The translations under genes were made by a program, and so were the position numbers. Of a DNA stretch of 37,410 nucleotides, positions 24,974 to 33,439 are shown piece by piece; position 1 is the stretch's first letter, and every line of letters begins with the position of its first letter. The notes under the pieces are model-generated. The model saw nothing but the letters and a program-made list of their open reading frames with translations, had not been told where the DNA came from and made no database searches. Where the stretch lies: positions 1 through 37,410 of the forward strand of contig JABHLN010000028.1 in NCBI GenBank assembly GCA_018693105.1. The letters are read 5' to 3'. Source of the DNA: Desulfobacterales bacterium. GTDB lineage: Bacteria > Desulfobacterota > Desulfobacteria > Desulfobacterales > SURF-7.

Positions 24974-25729
24974 ATGAGAGAGATTCTTTATGGTTTTTAC
25001 GGAACTATGATATACCTCCCATTGTCAGGTTTATCTAGGAAATGGCGAAGGTTTTCTATGCGTATTAATAATAAAGAAGGTGGATTTCTTCAGCAGATTA
25101 ACTTGCCTGGTATTTCATGGAAACAATGTACCAATAAGAAAATAATAGAAATACGGGAGCATGATGAAGTAAATGGAAATATTAGAATAAGCGAGCTTGG
25201 CGTTATTAATGCCATAGCAGCAGATTGTGAGGATGGAACAAATATATTTGAAATTGGTACATTTGATGGCCGAACTTCATTAAACATTGCTTTCTCATCA
25301 CCTTCTAATTGCAGCATATATACACTTGATCTTCCGGCGAAAACTGATACTCAATTTTCGTTAGCTCCTGGTGAAGAACATATGGTGGAAAAAGAGAAAT
25401 CAGGTGCGAGGTTAGAAAAATATAGAGAATCAGATAGCTCAATTGTATCAAAAATACACAATTTGTTTGGTGATTCAGCATCATTTGATTATTCACCATA
25501 CTATAAGTCCTGTTCACTGATTTTTGTTGATGGTTCACATGCATATGAATATGCACTGTCCGATACCTATGCAGCAATGAAAATGGTAAAAAAGGGTGGG
25601 GTAATTATATGGCATGACTATGGTATATGGGAGGGTGTGACGAGAGCACTTGAAGAAATCGAAGAAAAGGAAAAAATAGGGTTGAAAAATATTCGAGGTA
25701 CAAGTCTTGTTTATTGGAAGAAGGAATAA
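24974..25729 (+). CDS. Class I SAM-dependent methyltransferase (Methyltransf_24 type)
   Basis: A 251-residue protein from the ATG at 24974 with GGAG seven bases upstream. Motif I is FEIGTFDGRTSLNIA, motif II-like IYTLDLPAK, and the catalytic-domain end LIFVDGSHAYEYALSDTYAA followed by VIIWHDYG. This DGSHxYE/HDY signature is typical of methyltransferases acting in sugar or surface-polymer synthesis. The N-terminal 60 residues include a hydrophobic and basic stretch that may touch the membrane. Its position after a glycosyltransferase fits surface glycan modification, but the 480-base gap makes a shared operon doubtful. Confidence 0.82.
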   Translation: MREILYGFYGTMIYLPLSGLSRKWRRFSMRINNKEGGFLQQINLPGISWKQCTNKKIIEIREHDEVNGNIRISELGVINAIAADCEDGTNIFEIGTFDGRTSLNIAFSSPSNCSIYTLDLPAKTDTQFSLAPGEEHMVEKEKSGARLEKYRESDSSIVSKIHNLFGDSASFDYSPYYKSCSLIFVDGSHAYEYALSDTYAAMKMVKKGGVIIWHDYGIWEGVTRALEEIEEKEKIGLKNIRGTSLVYWKKE

Positions 25730-25745
25730 ACCTCCTTTCAGGATA

Positions 25746-25937
25746 TCAAGAAATCATGACATTCCCAAAGTTATTACCACTTTCTATTGATTCAGCTTTG
25801 AAATTACAGTTTAGTTCAGGATGAAATTGAATAAATCCAAATGGTGGGTCAAGACTTAAACTAAGTTTTCTTGCTTTATGTACTAAGGACTCCAGATTAA
25901 TAAGATTACCCAAAGGCACCTTTATTTCAGCCTGGAT
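25746..25937 (-). pseudogene. Degenerate coding remnant of unknown family
   Basis: On the minus strand 63 codons stay open without an ATG and look coding: EIKVPLGNLINLESLVHKAR and KLSLSLDPPFGFIQFHPEL. A second piece (FGTFDLIDRYLDNSKLLQNI) lies just upstream in another frame, at about 25938-26030, so a single protein with a frameshift is likely. The family is not recognised. Confidence 0.35.
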
Positions 25938-26085
25938 TTACCCGATATTTAATCTTTATATTTTGCAATAGTTTGCTATTATCTAAATATCGATCAATAA
26001 GATCAAATGTGCCAAACTTAAATGTCAGTTCCTTCCGATGAACTTATTTTTCCAGAGTCCTAATAAGTATAGATATTTATACCAT

Positions 26086-26922
26086 TTATAACATGTAGCT
26101 TTCACCACTGGCCCTTACGGTTATATCACTGATATTTACTCCCCATGGTTGATTGATACAGTATATAATATTTTCTGCTATGGCTTCAGGGTGAAGTGTA
26201 AAATATTTGATACTGTTGACATCCATCAAGCCGGGATCCATTTCATCTGTACCTAGTGTGTTGAAACTTTCAAAAAATTCTCCAACAAACTGACCCAATG
26301 CACCTGTAATTGCTTCCTGGTTGACTACCGAGCCTCCAAGTCCTGTCGCAGGTACTCCTGTGGGTTTTACAACACTTGTTTTGATAACTCCACGGGCTTC
26401 CTGTCTTAATACACCAGTTAAAGTTATAACCGCGGCCTTTGTTGCTTCATATACAGCCCCTCCCACTACAGGGTAATTGGCATAAATTGATGAAATGTTA
26501 ATTATTTGTCCCTGATCCTGCTTTATCATTTGATCATATACAGCTATTGTGCCGTAAAGTACGCCCTTCATATTAATGTCAATGCACTTTTCCCATGCTT
26601 CCCATGCATTTTCATGGTCTGCATAATATGCCAGAGGCATTATACCTGCATTATTAATCAAAACATCAATTCTTCCGTATGTATCTAATGCAAATTTAGC
26701 CATATCATCCATTTGGCTTTTTACACTTGCGTCTGTTACTATATATTCTGCCTGGCCACCTTTCGCTTTAATACCTTCAACTACTATTTTTAAACTTTCT
26801 TCATTAATGTCGGCACAAATGATTTTTCCTCCCATTTCTGCTGCCATTTCAGAAGTTAACTTTCCGAATCCGGAACCGGCGCCAGTAATAACAATTATCT
26901 TTTCATTAACATAGTTTTTCAT
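26086..26922 (-). CDS. Short-chain dehydrogenase/reductase
   Basis: A 278-residue classical SDR. The nucleotide loop is TGAGSGFG (13-20), with D38 after strand 2 (ICADIN), which favours NAD over NADP; NNAG is at 90-93; and the catalytic set is S144 (NISSI), Y158 and K162 (VYEATK). It should oxidise a secondary alcohol or reduce a ketone in the cytoplasm. GGGGGT is close before the ATG. A SnoaL-like protein is encoded divergently 465 bases away, a pairing often met in steroid or polyketide-like metabolism, but the substrate is open. Confidence 0.88.
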   Translation of the reverse strand: MKNYVNEKIIVITGAGSGFGKLTSEMAAEMGGKIICADINEESLKIVVEGIKAKGGQAEYIVTDASVKSQMDDMAKFALDTYGRIDVLINNAGIMPLAYYADHENAWEAWEKCIDINMKGVLYGTIAVYDQMIKQDQGQIINISSIYANYPVVGGAVYEATKAAVITLTGVLRQEARGVIKTSVVKPTGVPATGLGGSVVNQEAITGALGQFVGEFFESFNTLGTDEMDPGLMDVNSIKYFTLHPEAIAENIIYCINQPWGVNISDITVRASGESYML

Positions 26923-26979
26923 TTTACCCCCTGAATAAAATTGTTTTTGTTATTTTAATTATTACTTTAAATAGTTATT

Positions 26980-27132
26980 GAAAAATCATTGTGTTACAAT
27001 GTCTAACTTTAATACAATAAACATATAATAAATTCGCTTTCCGAAACGATAGAATCATATGTTTATCTTATAAACAAGAGGAATATAAGAAAATTTTACA
27101 TAGCCATCGGATAAACTTTTTACGAGTCAATC
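26980..27132 (+). repeat. Degenerate copy (E) of the 152-bp hairpin repeat
   Basis: The right third is clear: ACATAGCCATCG, then CTTTTTACGAGTCAATC, matching the right end of copies A and B. Upstream, ATAAACATAT (27017-27026) pairs perfectly with ATATGTTTAT (27057-27066) around 30 bases, in the place of the variable stem but with a loop unlike the conserved one. The left end (GTGTTACAATGTCT) matches weakly. The total span agrees with the 152-bp unit; the left boundary is uncertain. Confidence 0.5.
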
Positions 27133-27387
27133 AAAGTTGGATTTCAGAATGTATCAATAATCGGAGAAAATCGTTCCTTTTAAAAAATGACCTCTTAAAT
27201 ATAGATTCCTTAATAGCGAAAACTGCTTGTGTTTGTAACGGAAAAGATGTAATTCAAATTTATTAAAAACCAATAAATACGTTTAAGTAAGGGCTTTATA
27301 TTTTCCTGTAAAACTTTAAAATTTCAGGGATATAAACTTCGTGCTTATTCCTTTTACTCAAACCTGCTTATCAGAAAGGAAAAAGAA
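27133..27387. other. Upstream region of the SnoaL-like gene
   Basis: AT-rich spacer that should hold the promoter of the gene at 27388. No other element is recognised. Confidence 0.4.
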
Positions 27388-27849
27388 ATGGACATAACAA
27401 TAGTTGAAGATACACTGAAGATCCAACAACTTTATGCCAGGTACTCAGATGCAATCATGCGTGGTGATGCTGAAACCTTCGGGTCCTGCTGGTGTGACGA
27501 TGGTTTCTGGTTTTTACTTGGCAAGGAATATCGTGGAAAAGATAATGTTGTGGCAGCTTATTCCAAAACGACTACTGGAACTGATTTTGTAATGCACCTG
27601 GCAATTTCACCTTTAATATCCTTAGACGGGGATAAAGCTAAAGTGCGTACACAGGTCCAGGAAATAGTGCATTTTGAAAGCGGTATGGCGGTTCTTATTC
27701 TTGGTAATTATAATGATGAGCTGCATAAAGTTGATGGGCAATGGTTGTTTGCTGACCGCCGTATCAGCATTCGTTATTCGGGTCCGTATAGTATGGATGA
27801 TAATGCCTTTGTGCCATTACCTCCTGAAGCTGATAAACCCTTAGCTTAA
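27388..27849 (+). CDS. SnoaL / NTF2-like fold protein
   Basis: A 153-residue protein of the SnoaL-like cystatin-fold group: the N-terminal helix IQQLYARYSDAIMRGDAETF, then CWCDDGFWFLLGKEYRGKD and C-terminal strands (AVLILGNYNDELHKVDGQWL, FADRRISIRY). Relatives include small isomerases, dehydratases and cyclases with a polar pocket; the reaction is not predictable. AAGGA is eight bases before the ATG. An SDR gene lies divergently upstream, so both may act on one alicyclic or polyketide-like substrate; this is inference. Confidence 0.75.
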   Translation: MDITIVEDTLKIQQLYARYSDAIMRGDAETFGSCWCDDGFWFLLGKEYRGKDNVVAAYSKTTTGTDFVMHLAISPLISLDGDKAKVRTQVQEIVHFESGMAVLILGNYNDELHKVDGQWLFADRRISIRYSGPYSMDDNAFVPLPPEADKPLA

Positions 27850-27875
27850 AACATAGCTTTGTAATTATTCAAAAT

Positions 27876-27906
27876 CATCAAATACCTGTTTTACAGGTAT
27901 TTGATG
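27876..27906 (+). terminator. Perfect 13-bp hairpin after the SnoaL-like gene
   Basis: CATCAAATACCTG-TTTTA-CAGGTATTTGATG, 27 bases after the stop codon. There is no long uridine run on the plus strand (AAAACC follows); on the minus strand ATTTT follows. It is likely an end-of-transcript hairpin. Confidence 0.55.
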
Positions 27907-28072
27907 AAAACCGTCTGAAAATAGTTCGCAGGAGCTCTCCGGCGAACTAAAATATACCTGATTATTATTATAAAATATTTTGTTGTGATTTTTATCGCTA
28001 CCTATTTTAGCATACTTTCTGATTAGAGGTAGCTTTTCCATATAACCAGCTTATAGTGTGATTAATGATAAA

Positions 28073-28645
28073 TCAGGAACCGCTTATCTTTTTTAATAAC
28101 CTCTTTTTTTCATCATCCAGAAGAATTTTACAATACCTGCAAAGCTGATCTGATTTTTGATCAACATCTTTTATACTTCTGCAATAGTGCATAATGCATG
28201 AAGGGTCCTTGCAATGTAGGAGCTTAAAGGTGTGACCCAACTCGTGGATTGCTTCTTTTATTACCCTGGAATAAAAAATATCCTTTGAAGTTTCTGCCGA
28301 TAAGTCTTTTGTCAGTCTGCAGGTTGAAATTATGCAGGATGTTCCTCCAAGCTGTGCTTCACCGTATACAAATGTCAGAATAGGAATGAAAAGGTCGATG
28401 TCGGTAATTGCAAGAATTCTTGATGTATCAGGAGTGGCTTTTAAAGCAAGTTTTTCAAGAATTGGGGTTGAATAGTATTGTTCGCGTTTTGTATCAAAAG
28501 CAAAATCCACATTATTAACAAGTTTTTTTCTTTCAACAGGGAAACCGAATAATCTTTTAACCTCTTTGCCGATTGTATCAAGCAAATCAGTATCATGATC
28601 ACCCATGGGGGAAATAATAATTTTATGTTCTATTGTATCATTCAA
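28073..28645 (-). CDS. amzA: Archaemetzincin-type zinc metalloprotease
   Basis: About 190 residues. The zinc site is HELGHTFKLLHC (134-145), followed by C150, M152 and C169xxC172, which matches the archaemetzincin pattern HEXXHXXG-X3-C-X4-C-X-M with a second structural zinc. Lys141 replaces the usual Gly of the third motif position, while His144 remains. The family is an aminopeptidase-like metalloprotease group of unclear substrate. The only in-frame start before the first conserved strand (KIIISPMGD) is TTG at 28645 with no Shine-Dalgarno; an in-frame stop lies three codons upstream, inside a mobile repeat (copy C). Expression may therefore be altered. Confidence 0.8.
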   Translation of the reverse strand: MNDTIEHKIIISPMGDHDTDLLDTIGKEVKRLFGFPVERKKLVNNVDFAFDTKREQYYSTPILEKLALKATPDTSRILAITDIDLFIPILTFVYGEAQLGGTSCIISTCRLTKDLSAETSKDIFYSRVIKEAIHELGHTFKLLHCKDPSCIMHYCRSIKDVDQKSDQLCRYCKILLDDEKKRLLKKISGS

Positions 28646-28649
28646 CTTT

Positions 28650-28801
28650 GATTAACTCGTAGAAAGTATCACCGATGGCTAAGTAAAAATCTTCATATAC
28701 AAGACATAGCGTTTGGCCAGGCGTGAAGGCATACATGTAGTATGTCGAACGTCTGGCCAAACGCTATAACGCAGTAGATGGAGACTTTTTACGACGCCAT
28801 C
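28650..28801 (-). repeat. 152-bp mobile hairpin repeat, copy C
   Basis: Reverse orientation relative to copies A and B. Ends are GATTAACTCGTAGAAAGT (left) and, inverted, GATGGCGTCGTAAAAAGT (right); flanking direct repeats are AACTTT (28644-28649 and 28802-28807). Stem arms 28707-28723 and 28750-28766 pair at 16 of 17 plus one G-T wobble. The 26-base loop is identical to that of copy B, but the stem (TAGCGTTTGGCCAGACG) differs from copy A at four positions, all compensated in the other arm. Confidence 0.9.
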
Positions 28802-28832
28802 AACTTTCGTATTCACTGAATTGGTAAAGTCG

Positions 28833-28879
28833 GTTAACTAGTGCCCATCCAGAAATGGTTTTTTTGGATGGACATTAAC
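28833..28879. terminator. Imperfect inverted repeat downstream of the NtrC-type regulator
   Basis: GTTAACTAGTGCCCATCC and GGATGGACATTAAC pair (core CCATCC/GGATGG) around a T-rich loop, about 90 bases 3' of the response regulator gene on the minus strand. It probably acts at the end of that operon; no uridine tract is adjacent. Confidence 0.35.
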
Positions 28880-28970
28880 TACTATTCTTAAATTAAGCAG
28901 CTTTGGAGCAATTTCAGAGTTTATTCCCGTATTTTACGGAAAGGACCGCTAATAGAAAAATAAAGTTGAG

Positions 28971-30320
28971 CTAAACCCCATCCTGTTTTTTTATGTTATA
29001 AAGTTTTATCTTTTTGTAAAGTGTTGAGCGGTCAACGCCTAATGCCTTGGCGCTTCTGGAAATATTCCACGAGCATTTATCAAGTATCTGAACGATATGT
29101 AACTTTTCCATTCCCTTGAGCGAGTCATCTGATGTGGGAACCGAATATTCAGGGCTAAAAATAGGCAGATTTTCAGGTTGAAGTGATCTTTCTTTTCCAA
29201 CAACCACAGCTCTTTCAATAGAATTTTCAAGCTCTCTTATATTGCCGGGCCATTCGTACAGCATTAATTCATCCATGGCCATACGGCTGATTCGATCTAT
29301 CGGTTTGTTTATTTCCTGAACAAAACGGCTTAGAAAGTGTTCTGCAAGAAGCGGAACATCTTCCTTGCGCTCACGCAGCGGAGGCATAGTAAAGGATATT
29401 ACGTTCAGGCGGTAAAATAAATCTTCGCGGAAAGCTCCATTACTAATTGCTTCATCGAGGTCCCTGTTTGTTGCTGCAATAACACGAAAATCGGCTTCTA
29501 TAGGCTGCGTGCCGCCGACACGGTAAAAAACACGGTCTTCAAGAACACGCAAAAGATCAATCTGCATTCTCATGCTAATTTCACCTATTTCATCAAGAAA
29601 GAGCGTACCCCTGTGAGCCAGTTCAAGCCGTCCCTTTTTTGTTTCCTTGGCATCAGTGAATGCACCTTTCTGATATCCGAAAAGTTCGCTTTCCATAAGA
29701 TGTTCAGGAATAGCACCGCAGTTAACCGTGACAAACGGACCGGCGCTTCTTGGGCTTTTTGTGTGCAGTGCTTTTGCAGCAAGGCCTTTGCCGGTACCTG
29801 TCTCACCGGTTATAAGAACAGTGGAATCAACAGGGCCGACATCCTCAATGAGATCGAATATACTCTGCATGGCCCCTGACTGGCCGATCATACTTTCAAA
29901 CCTTGTTCTTTCCCTGAACTCTTCCTTAAGGAATATATTTTCCCGTACATGTTTTTTGTAATCTATGATTTTTTCTATAAGAACTCCCAGATCATCTGGA
30001 TCAAACGGTTTAAGGAGGTAATCATATGCCCCTTTCTTTATCGCTTCAATTGCTGAAGTTATTGAGCCGTAAGCTGTAATCATAACTATAGTTATATCGG
30101 AATCATCTTTTTTAACTATGCCGAGGAGTTCAAGGCCGCTCATGCCTTCCATCTTTATGTCGAGAAGCATGATATCAAATTTAACGTTCTTTAATTTCTC
30201 AAGTGCTTCCTCACCGCTTACAGCCATTTCCACATAATGACCGTCACGTTCAAGCCAAGCCGCAAGTGATTCCCGTATAATAAGCTCATCATCGACAATA
30301 AGGATCTTTGTACTGTTCAT
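28971..30320 (-). CDS. NtrC-type sigma-54-dependent response regulator
   Basis: A 449-residue three-domain regulator. Receiver: D10/D11, phospho-acceptor D54 (LLDIKM), T82, K104. AAA+: Walker A GETGTGKG (172-179), Walker B LFLDEIGE (240-247). Fis-type HTH near the end (ISRSAKALGVDRSTLYKKI). The sigma-54 contact loop reads GAFTDA (219-224) in place of GAFTGA. GGGGAGG is close before the ATG. It lies 13 bases after the histidine kinase gene at 30334, so the two form a two-component operon. Targets are not apparent nearby. Confidence 0.88.
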   Translation of the reverse strand: MNSTKILIVDDELIIRESLAAWLERDGHYVEMAVSGEEALEKLKNVKFDIMLLDIKMEGMSGLELLGIVKKDDSDITIVMITAYGSITSAIEAIKKGAYDYLLKPFDPDDLGVLIEKIIDYKKHVRENIFLKEEFRERTRFESMIGQSGAMQSIFDLIEDVGPVDSTVLITGETGTGKGLAAKALHTKSPRSAGPFVTVNCGAIPEHLMESELFGYQKGAFTDAKETKKGRLELAHRGTLFLDEIGEISMRMQIDLLRVLEDRVFYRVGGTQPIEADFRVIAATNRDLDEAISNGAFREDLFYRLNVISFTMPPLRERKEDVPLLAEHFLSRFVQEINKPIDRISRMAMDELMLYEWPGNIRELENSIERAVVVGKERSLQPENLPIFSPEYSVPTSDDSLKGMEKLHIVQILDKCSWNISRSAKALGVDRSTLYKKIKLYNIKKQDGV

Positions 30321-30333
30321 TAATGCCTCCCCA

Positions 30334-31896
30334 TTAACTTAAATTTTTCAAGACTTTCTCATTTCCTATCAGGTGAAACCTGATATAAAATATGGTCCCT
30401 TTACCAGGGGACGAATTAACGTTTATTGAACCGCCGTGTTCCTTAATAATTCCATATGCAACTGAAAGACCGAGTCCAACGCCCTTTCCCTTTTTTTTTG
30501 TAGTAAAAAACGGTTCAAATAGTTTTGAAAAATTTTCCTCCTCTATTCCTGTACCGGAATCTTCAATAATTATTTCAATATATTTTTCTTTTTCAGAATA
30601 TGTTGTTTCAATTATCAGGTCACCACCTTCGCTTGATGACATACTTTCAACCGCATTGGAAATAAAATTCATCAAAACCTGATGCAGCTGGTCCTCTGAT
30701 CCTATGAACCCCGGCAGATCCGGTTGTAGTTTTGTTTTTGCCTTGACCCCGTTTATTTTTAAAAGATTTGAGTTAAGCATGAGAACCTGCTCAATCAGCA
30801 TATTAAGATTAAGACTCTTAAGTTCCATTTTAGATTGCCTTGAAAAAGTCAGAAGGTTTGAGACAATCCTGCTGATGCGTCGTGTTTCAGATTCAACAAG
30901 ACCTACATATTTCTGAAACTTTTTTATTTCCGCATTACTTTCAATATCTTCTTCGATGATTCGGTTCATTAGCATAGTCAGGTTTAGTACACCTGCAAGC
31001 GGGTTATTAATTTCATGAACTACAGATGCTGCAAGTTTTCCCAGGGAAGCCATTTTATCCTGATGTAAAAGTTTGTCATGGGTTTCTTTAAGTTCACCTG
31101 TACGTTCTTCCACCATCAATTCGAGACGACGTGTTATTTCTTCAGATTTGATTTTTTTCTCTGTTATATCACGACTAACTTCAATAAATTTGGATATTTT
31201 CCCGTTTTTTTCCCATACAGGAAATGTTGAAAGTTCTACATATCGTGTTTTTCCTTTTTTACTTACACGTGTCAGTGTTTGGCGGTGAGGCCTTTTATTT
31301 TTTATTACCTCGCTTAGAGGGCAGATCATGCCATTGTCAAAAATGCAGTCTGTGTCTGAATTCTGGAAAATCTTGTGACATTTTTTCCCGATAACCTCTT
31401 CAGGAGAATAGTCCATTTTCTCAAGAAAAGAGATGTTTGCTTCTATGATTTCCTTTTCAGGGTTAATAACAATTATGAAATCGTCAATGCCGTTTAAAAT
31501 AGTCTCAACTTCAAAGTTCCTTTTTTTCAGTTTCTGCTCATCGACTGCAATGGCTTTCCATATGAATTCAAACGATTGATATGACAAGAGTCTGATATTA
31601 TTTGGTTTAGTTTTTAATATGTCTTCAAGTATGCTAACTTCGGGGGATAGAATTGCAATCAGGTCAATTTCATATTCTTTTTTATATAGTTTATGATAGT
31701 TATCAACTGTTACAAGACCGATTTTTTTTGCAAATGTAATTCCGGGAGAGTTCGGGTCAGGGTCTGCAACTGCAGATATCCTTGCATGAACCTCACTTTT
31801 TTTGTAGTCGCTGAAACTTTTTTCAAGAAGTTCCCTGCAGTAAGTCCCACCGCCGACAATGGCAATATTTATGAATGGTGAATTCATATTCTGCAT
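30334..31896 (-). CDS. Sensor histidine kinase with N-terminal Rossmann-like domain and PAS domain
   Basis: A 520-residue soluble kinase. Residues 10-120 look like an NAD(P)-binding Rossmann domain of the oxidoreductase type (NIAIVGGGTYCRELLE; ISAVADPDPNSPGI). The PAS domain is at about 130-250 with cysteines C173, C184 and C192 (CHKIF, DCIF, ICPL), which might bind metal or heme or sense redox. A coiled linker is followed by HisKA with H294 (VVHEINNPLAG) and HATPase (EDSGTGI, GKGVGLGLS). There are no transmembrane segments, so it should sense a cytoplasmic signal, perhaps the NAD(H) state or a dinucleotide-linked metabolite. AGGA precedes the ATG. Its partner is the NtrC-type regulator directly downstream. 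Confidence 0.85.
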   Translation of the reverse strand: MQNMNSPFINIAIVGGGTYCRELLEKSFSDYKKSEVHARISAVADPDPNSPGITFAKKIGLVTVDNYHKLYKKEYEIDLIAILSPEVSILEDILKTKPNNIRLLSYQSFEFIWKAIAVDEQKLKKRNFEVETILNGIDDFIIVINPEKEIIEANISFLEKMDYSPEEVIGKKCHKIFQNSDTDCIFDNGMICPLSEVIKNKRPHRQTLTRVSKKGKTRYVELSTFPVWEKNGKISKFIEVSRDITEKKIKSEEITRRLELMVEERTGELKETHDKLLHQDKMASLGKLAASVVHEINNPLAGVLNLTMLMNRIIEEDIESNAEIKKFQKYVGLVESETRRISRIVSNLLTFSRQSKMELKSLNLNMLIEQVLMLNSNLLKINGVKAKTKLQPDLPGFIGSEDQLHQVLMNFISNAVESMSSSEGGDLIIETTYSEKEKYIEIIIEDSGTGIEEENFSKLFEPFFTTKKKGKGVGLGLSVAYGIIKEHGGSINVNSSPGKGTIFYIRFHLIGNEKVLKNLS

Positions 31897-32456
31897 GGAT
31901 ATAATTCCTGTTTTTTAGTTTAGGAATGTATCACAGTTGAAATTTGACATCTTATTGAAAAACAACTTTAATAAATAATTCGAGAATGAAGGTGGTTCTA
32001 ATTGAATTAACTGTAATTACTATGTATTTGAGAGACAGTTTGAAACGATATCATGTAGGGAGCCTTATTTCAAGGATGATTTTTTTATACTTGATTGATG
32101 TCTTTCCCGTGATTTAAATTAAACTCAATACTCAATGTATTCCTGTGTTTAAAATTTTCGCCTTCCTTGAACTTGAACAAAAATGAACACTCTGCAAAGG
32201 TCTCACTTTTTGTGAAAGCATCAATGATGAACCAGAAACTAAGGATCATGGGAAAATTAAGTACCCTCTTAAGTATCTCGGACCAGGGTTGTATATTATG
32301 GGCTTTCAATATCAATTTTTTGGAATAGTTTCATATAAGTTCATTATTGCTTAATCATATTGATCAAATACAGCATATATATGAATGTTTTTACAGGCAC
32401 TTGATTTTTTTTCATCGACTTAAAGAAAAAACAAATAAAACCAATTGAAAAAATTC
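31897..32456. other. Gene-poor region upstream of the two-component operon and IHF/HU gene
   Basis: About 560 bases between divergent genes. A 76-codon minus-strand frame (TTG start at 32315, to 32085) has no ribosome site and no recognised family; it could be a fragment of an old gene. The rest is AT-rich promoter sequence. Confidence 0.35.
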
Positions 32457-32485
32457 TTGACAAAGAATCGTATCAACATTAATCT
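32457..32485 (+). promoter_or_regulatory. Sigma-70-type promoter of the IHF/HU gene
   Basis: TTGACA (32457-32462), a 17-base spacer, and TAATCT (32480-32485), about 48 bases upstream of the start codon. It is the closest match to a vegetative promoter seen in the window. Confidence 0.65.
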
Positions 32486-32533
32486 TTCAGCGATTATATC
32501 AAAAACTTTTATTATCACAGGAGTTTATACCTC

Positions 32534-32815
32534 ATGGCATTAACAAAGGCAGATATTGTAGAAATAATTCAGGAGAAAACCGGTAATCCTAAAAACCTTT
32601 CAGCCGACACTGTTGAAACAATTATAGAAATCATTAAGAATTCCCTACAAAATGGTGATGATGTACTGATTTCAGGTTTTGGAAAGTTTTGTGTAAAGGG
32701 AAAGAATAAAAGAAGAGGCCGTAATCCCGCCACTGGTGAAGATTTGATGCTTCAACCAAGGAAGGTAATTACTTTTACGTGCTCAAATAAGCTGCGTGAA
32801 AAAATTAACAGGTGA
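32534..32815 (+). CDS. IHF alpha / HU family DNA-bending protein
   Basis: A 93-residue histone-like protein. MALTKADIVEIIQEKTGN is the family start, closest in wording to IHF alpha; SGFGKFCVKGKNKRRGRNPA and TGEDLMLQPRKVITF include the DNA-intercalating proline arm (RNPATGE). It binds and bends DNA as a dimer; an IHF would assist the sigma-54 activators encoded in this window. AGGAG is ten bases before the ATG. Whether it is a true IHF subunit or an HU paralogue cannot be settled without alignment. Confidence 0.85.
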   Translation: MALTKADIVEIIQEKTGNPKNLSADTVETIIEIIKNSLQNGDDVLISGFGKFCVKGKNKRRGRNPATGEDLMLQPRKVITFTCSNKLREKINR

Positions 32816-32966
32816 TTATAAAAGTTTTAGATTTATTTAATTCGTTTGCAAGTATTTTAATGATAATATCGGATCTCTGATCCGTAAGCAGACTTTCGGT
32901 CCTTGGTTTCAACCTGTCTTATTCAACCGGTCTTATTCACTTGGTGGTAGTTGTTTTAATAAGATT

Positions 32967-33310
32967 TTAAGGTCCTTTTTCCAGTTTTTTAAATATTTCT
33001 TCTGCATCAGCGCCGGGATTATTAGCAATAAAGTTTGCAATAAAATTAGCAAAAAATGCGGCAGAGATTGACGTCCCGTATAAATACCAGATTCACCTTT
33101 ATACCCTACAGGCATATCTGCAACATCAGGTGCATAAAGTCTGACTGAATCACCAAAATTAGATTTTTCCCAGTATTTGCCGTTTTGATCCAGCGCTTCA
33201 ACACTGATAACAGATGAATAGGCAGCAGGATATGAAGCCTTTCCTGTTGGTTCATTGCCTGCAGATGCTACAATAATCAGTCCTTTTGAACTTTTATCCC
33301 CTGATCCACC
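32967..33310 (-). pseudogene. Subtilase (S8 peptidase) C-terminal relic with frameshift
   Basis: The minus strand reads GLIIVASAGNEPTGKASYPA, AYSSVISVEALDQNGKYWEK and SNFGDSVRLYAPDV, the S8 oxyanion-Asn and core region. A frame change at about 33080 then gives GTSISAAFFANFIANFIANN, containing the catalytic Ser in GTS, and a stop at 32967. The N-terminal half with the catalytic Asp and His is missing. It is therefore truncated at one end and frameshifted internally. Confidence 0.75.
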
Positions 33311-33439
33311 ATTTTTTTATAATATTAAAAGAAATTGTTTTTGAACCCAAGATATTTGTATTAATAATAGATGATTCTGGTATTGATCATTTAGATGGAA
33401 GAGGATGTTTTAAGATGTTGAATATCATTTTATAAGGCT

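Noticed and set aside
32085-32315. 76-codon minus-strand frame as a gene
   Set aside because: TTG start without Shine-Dalgarno and no recognisable family; kept only as a remark in the intergenic entry.
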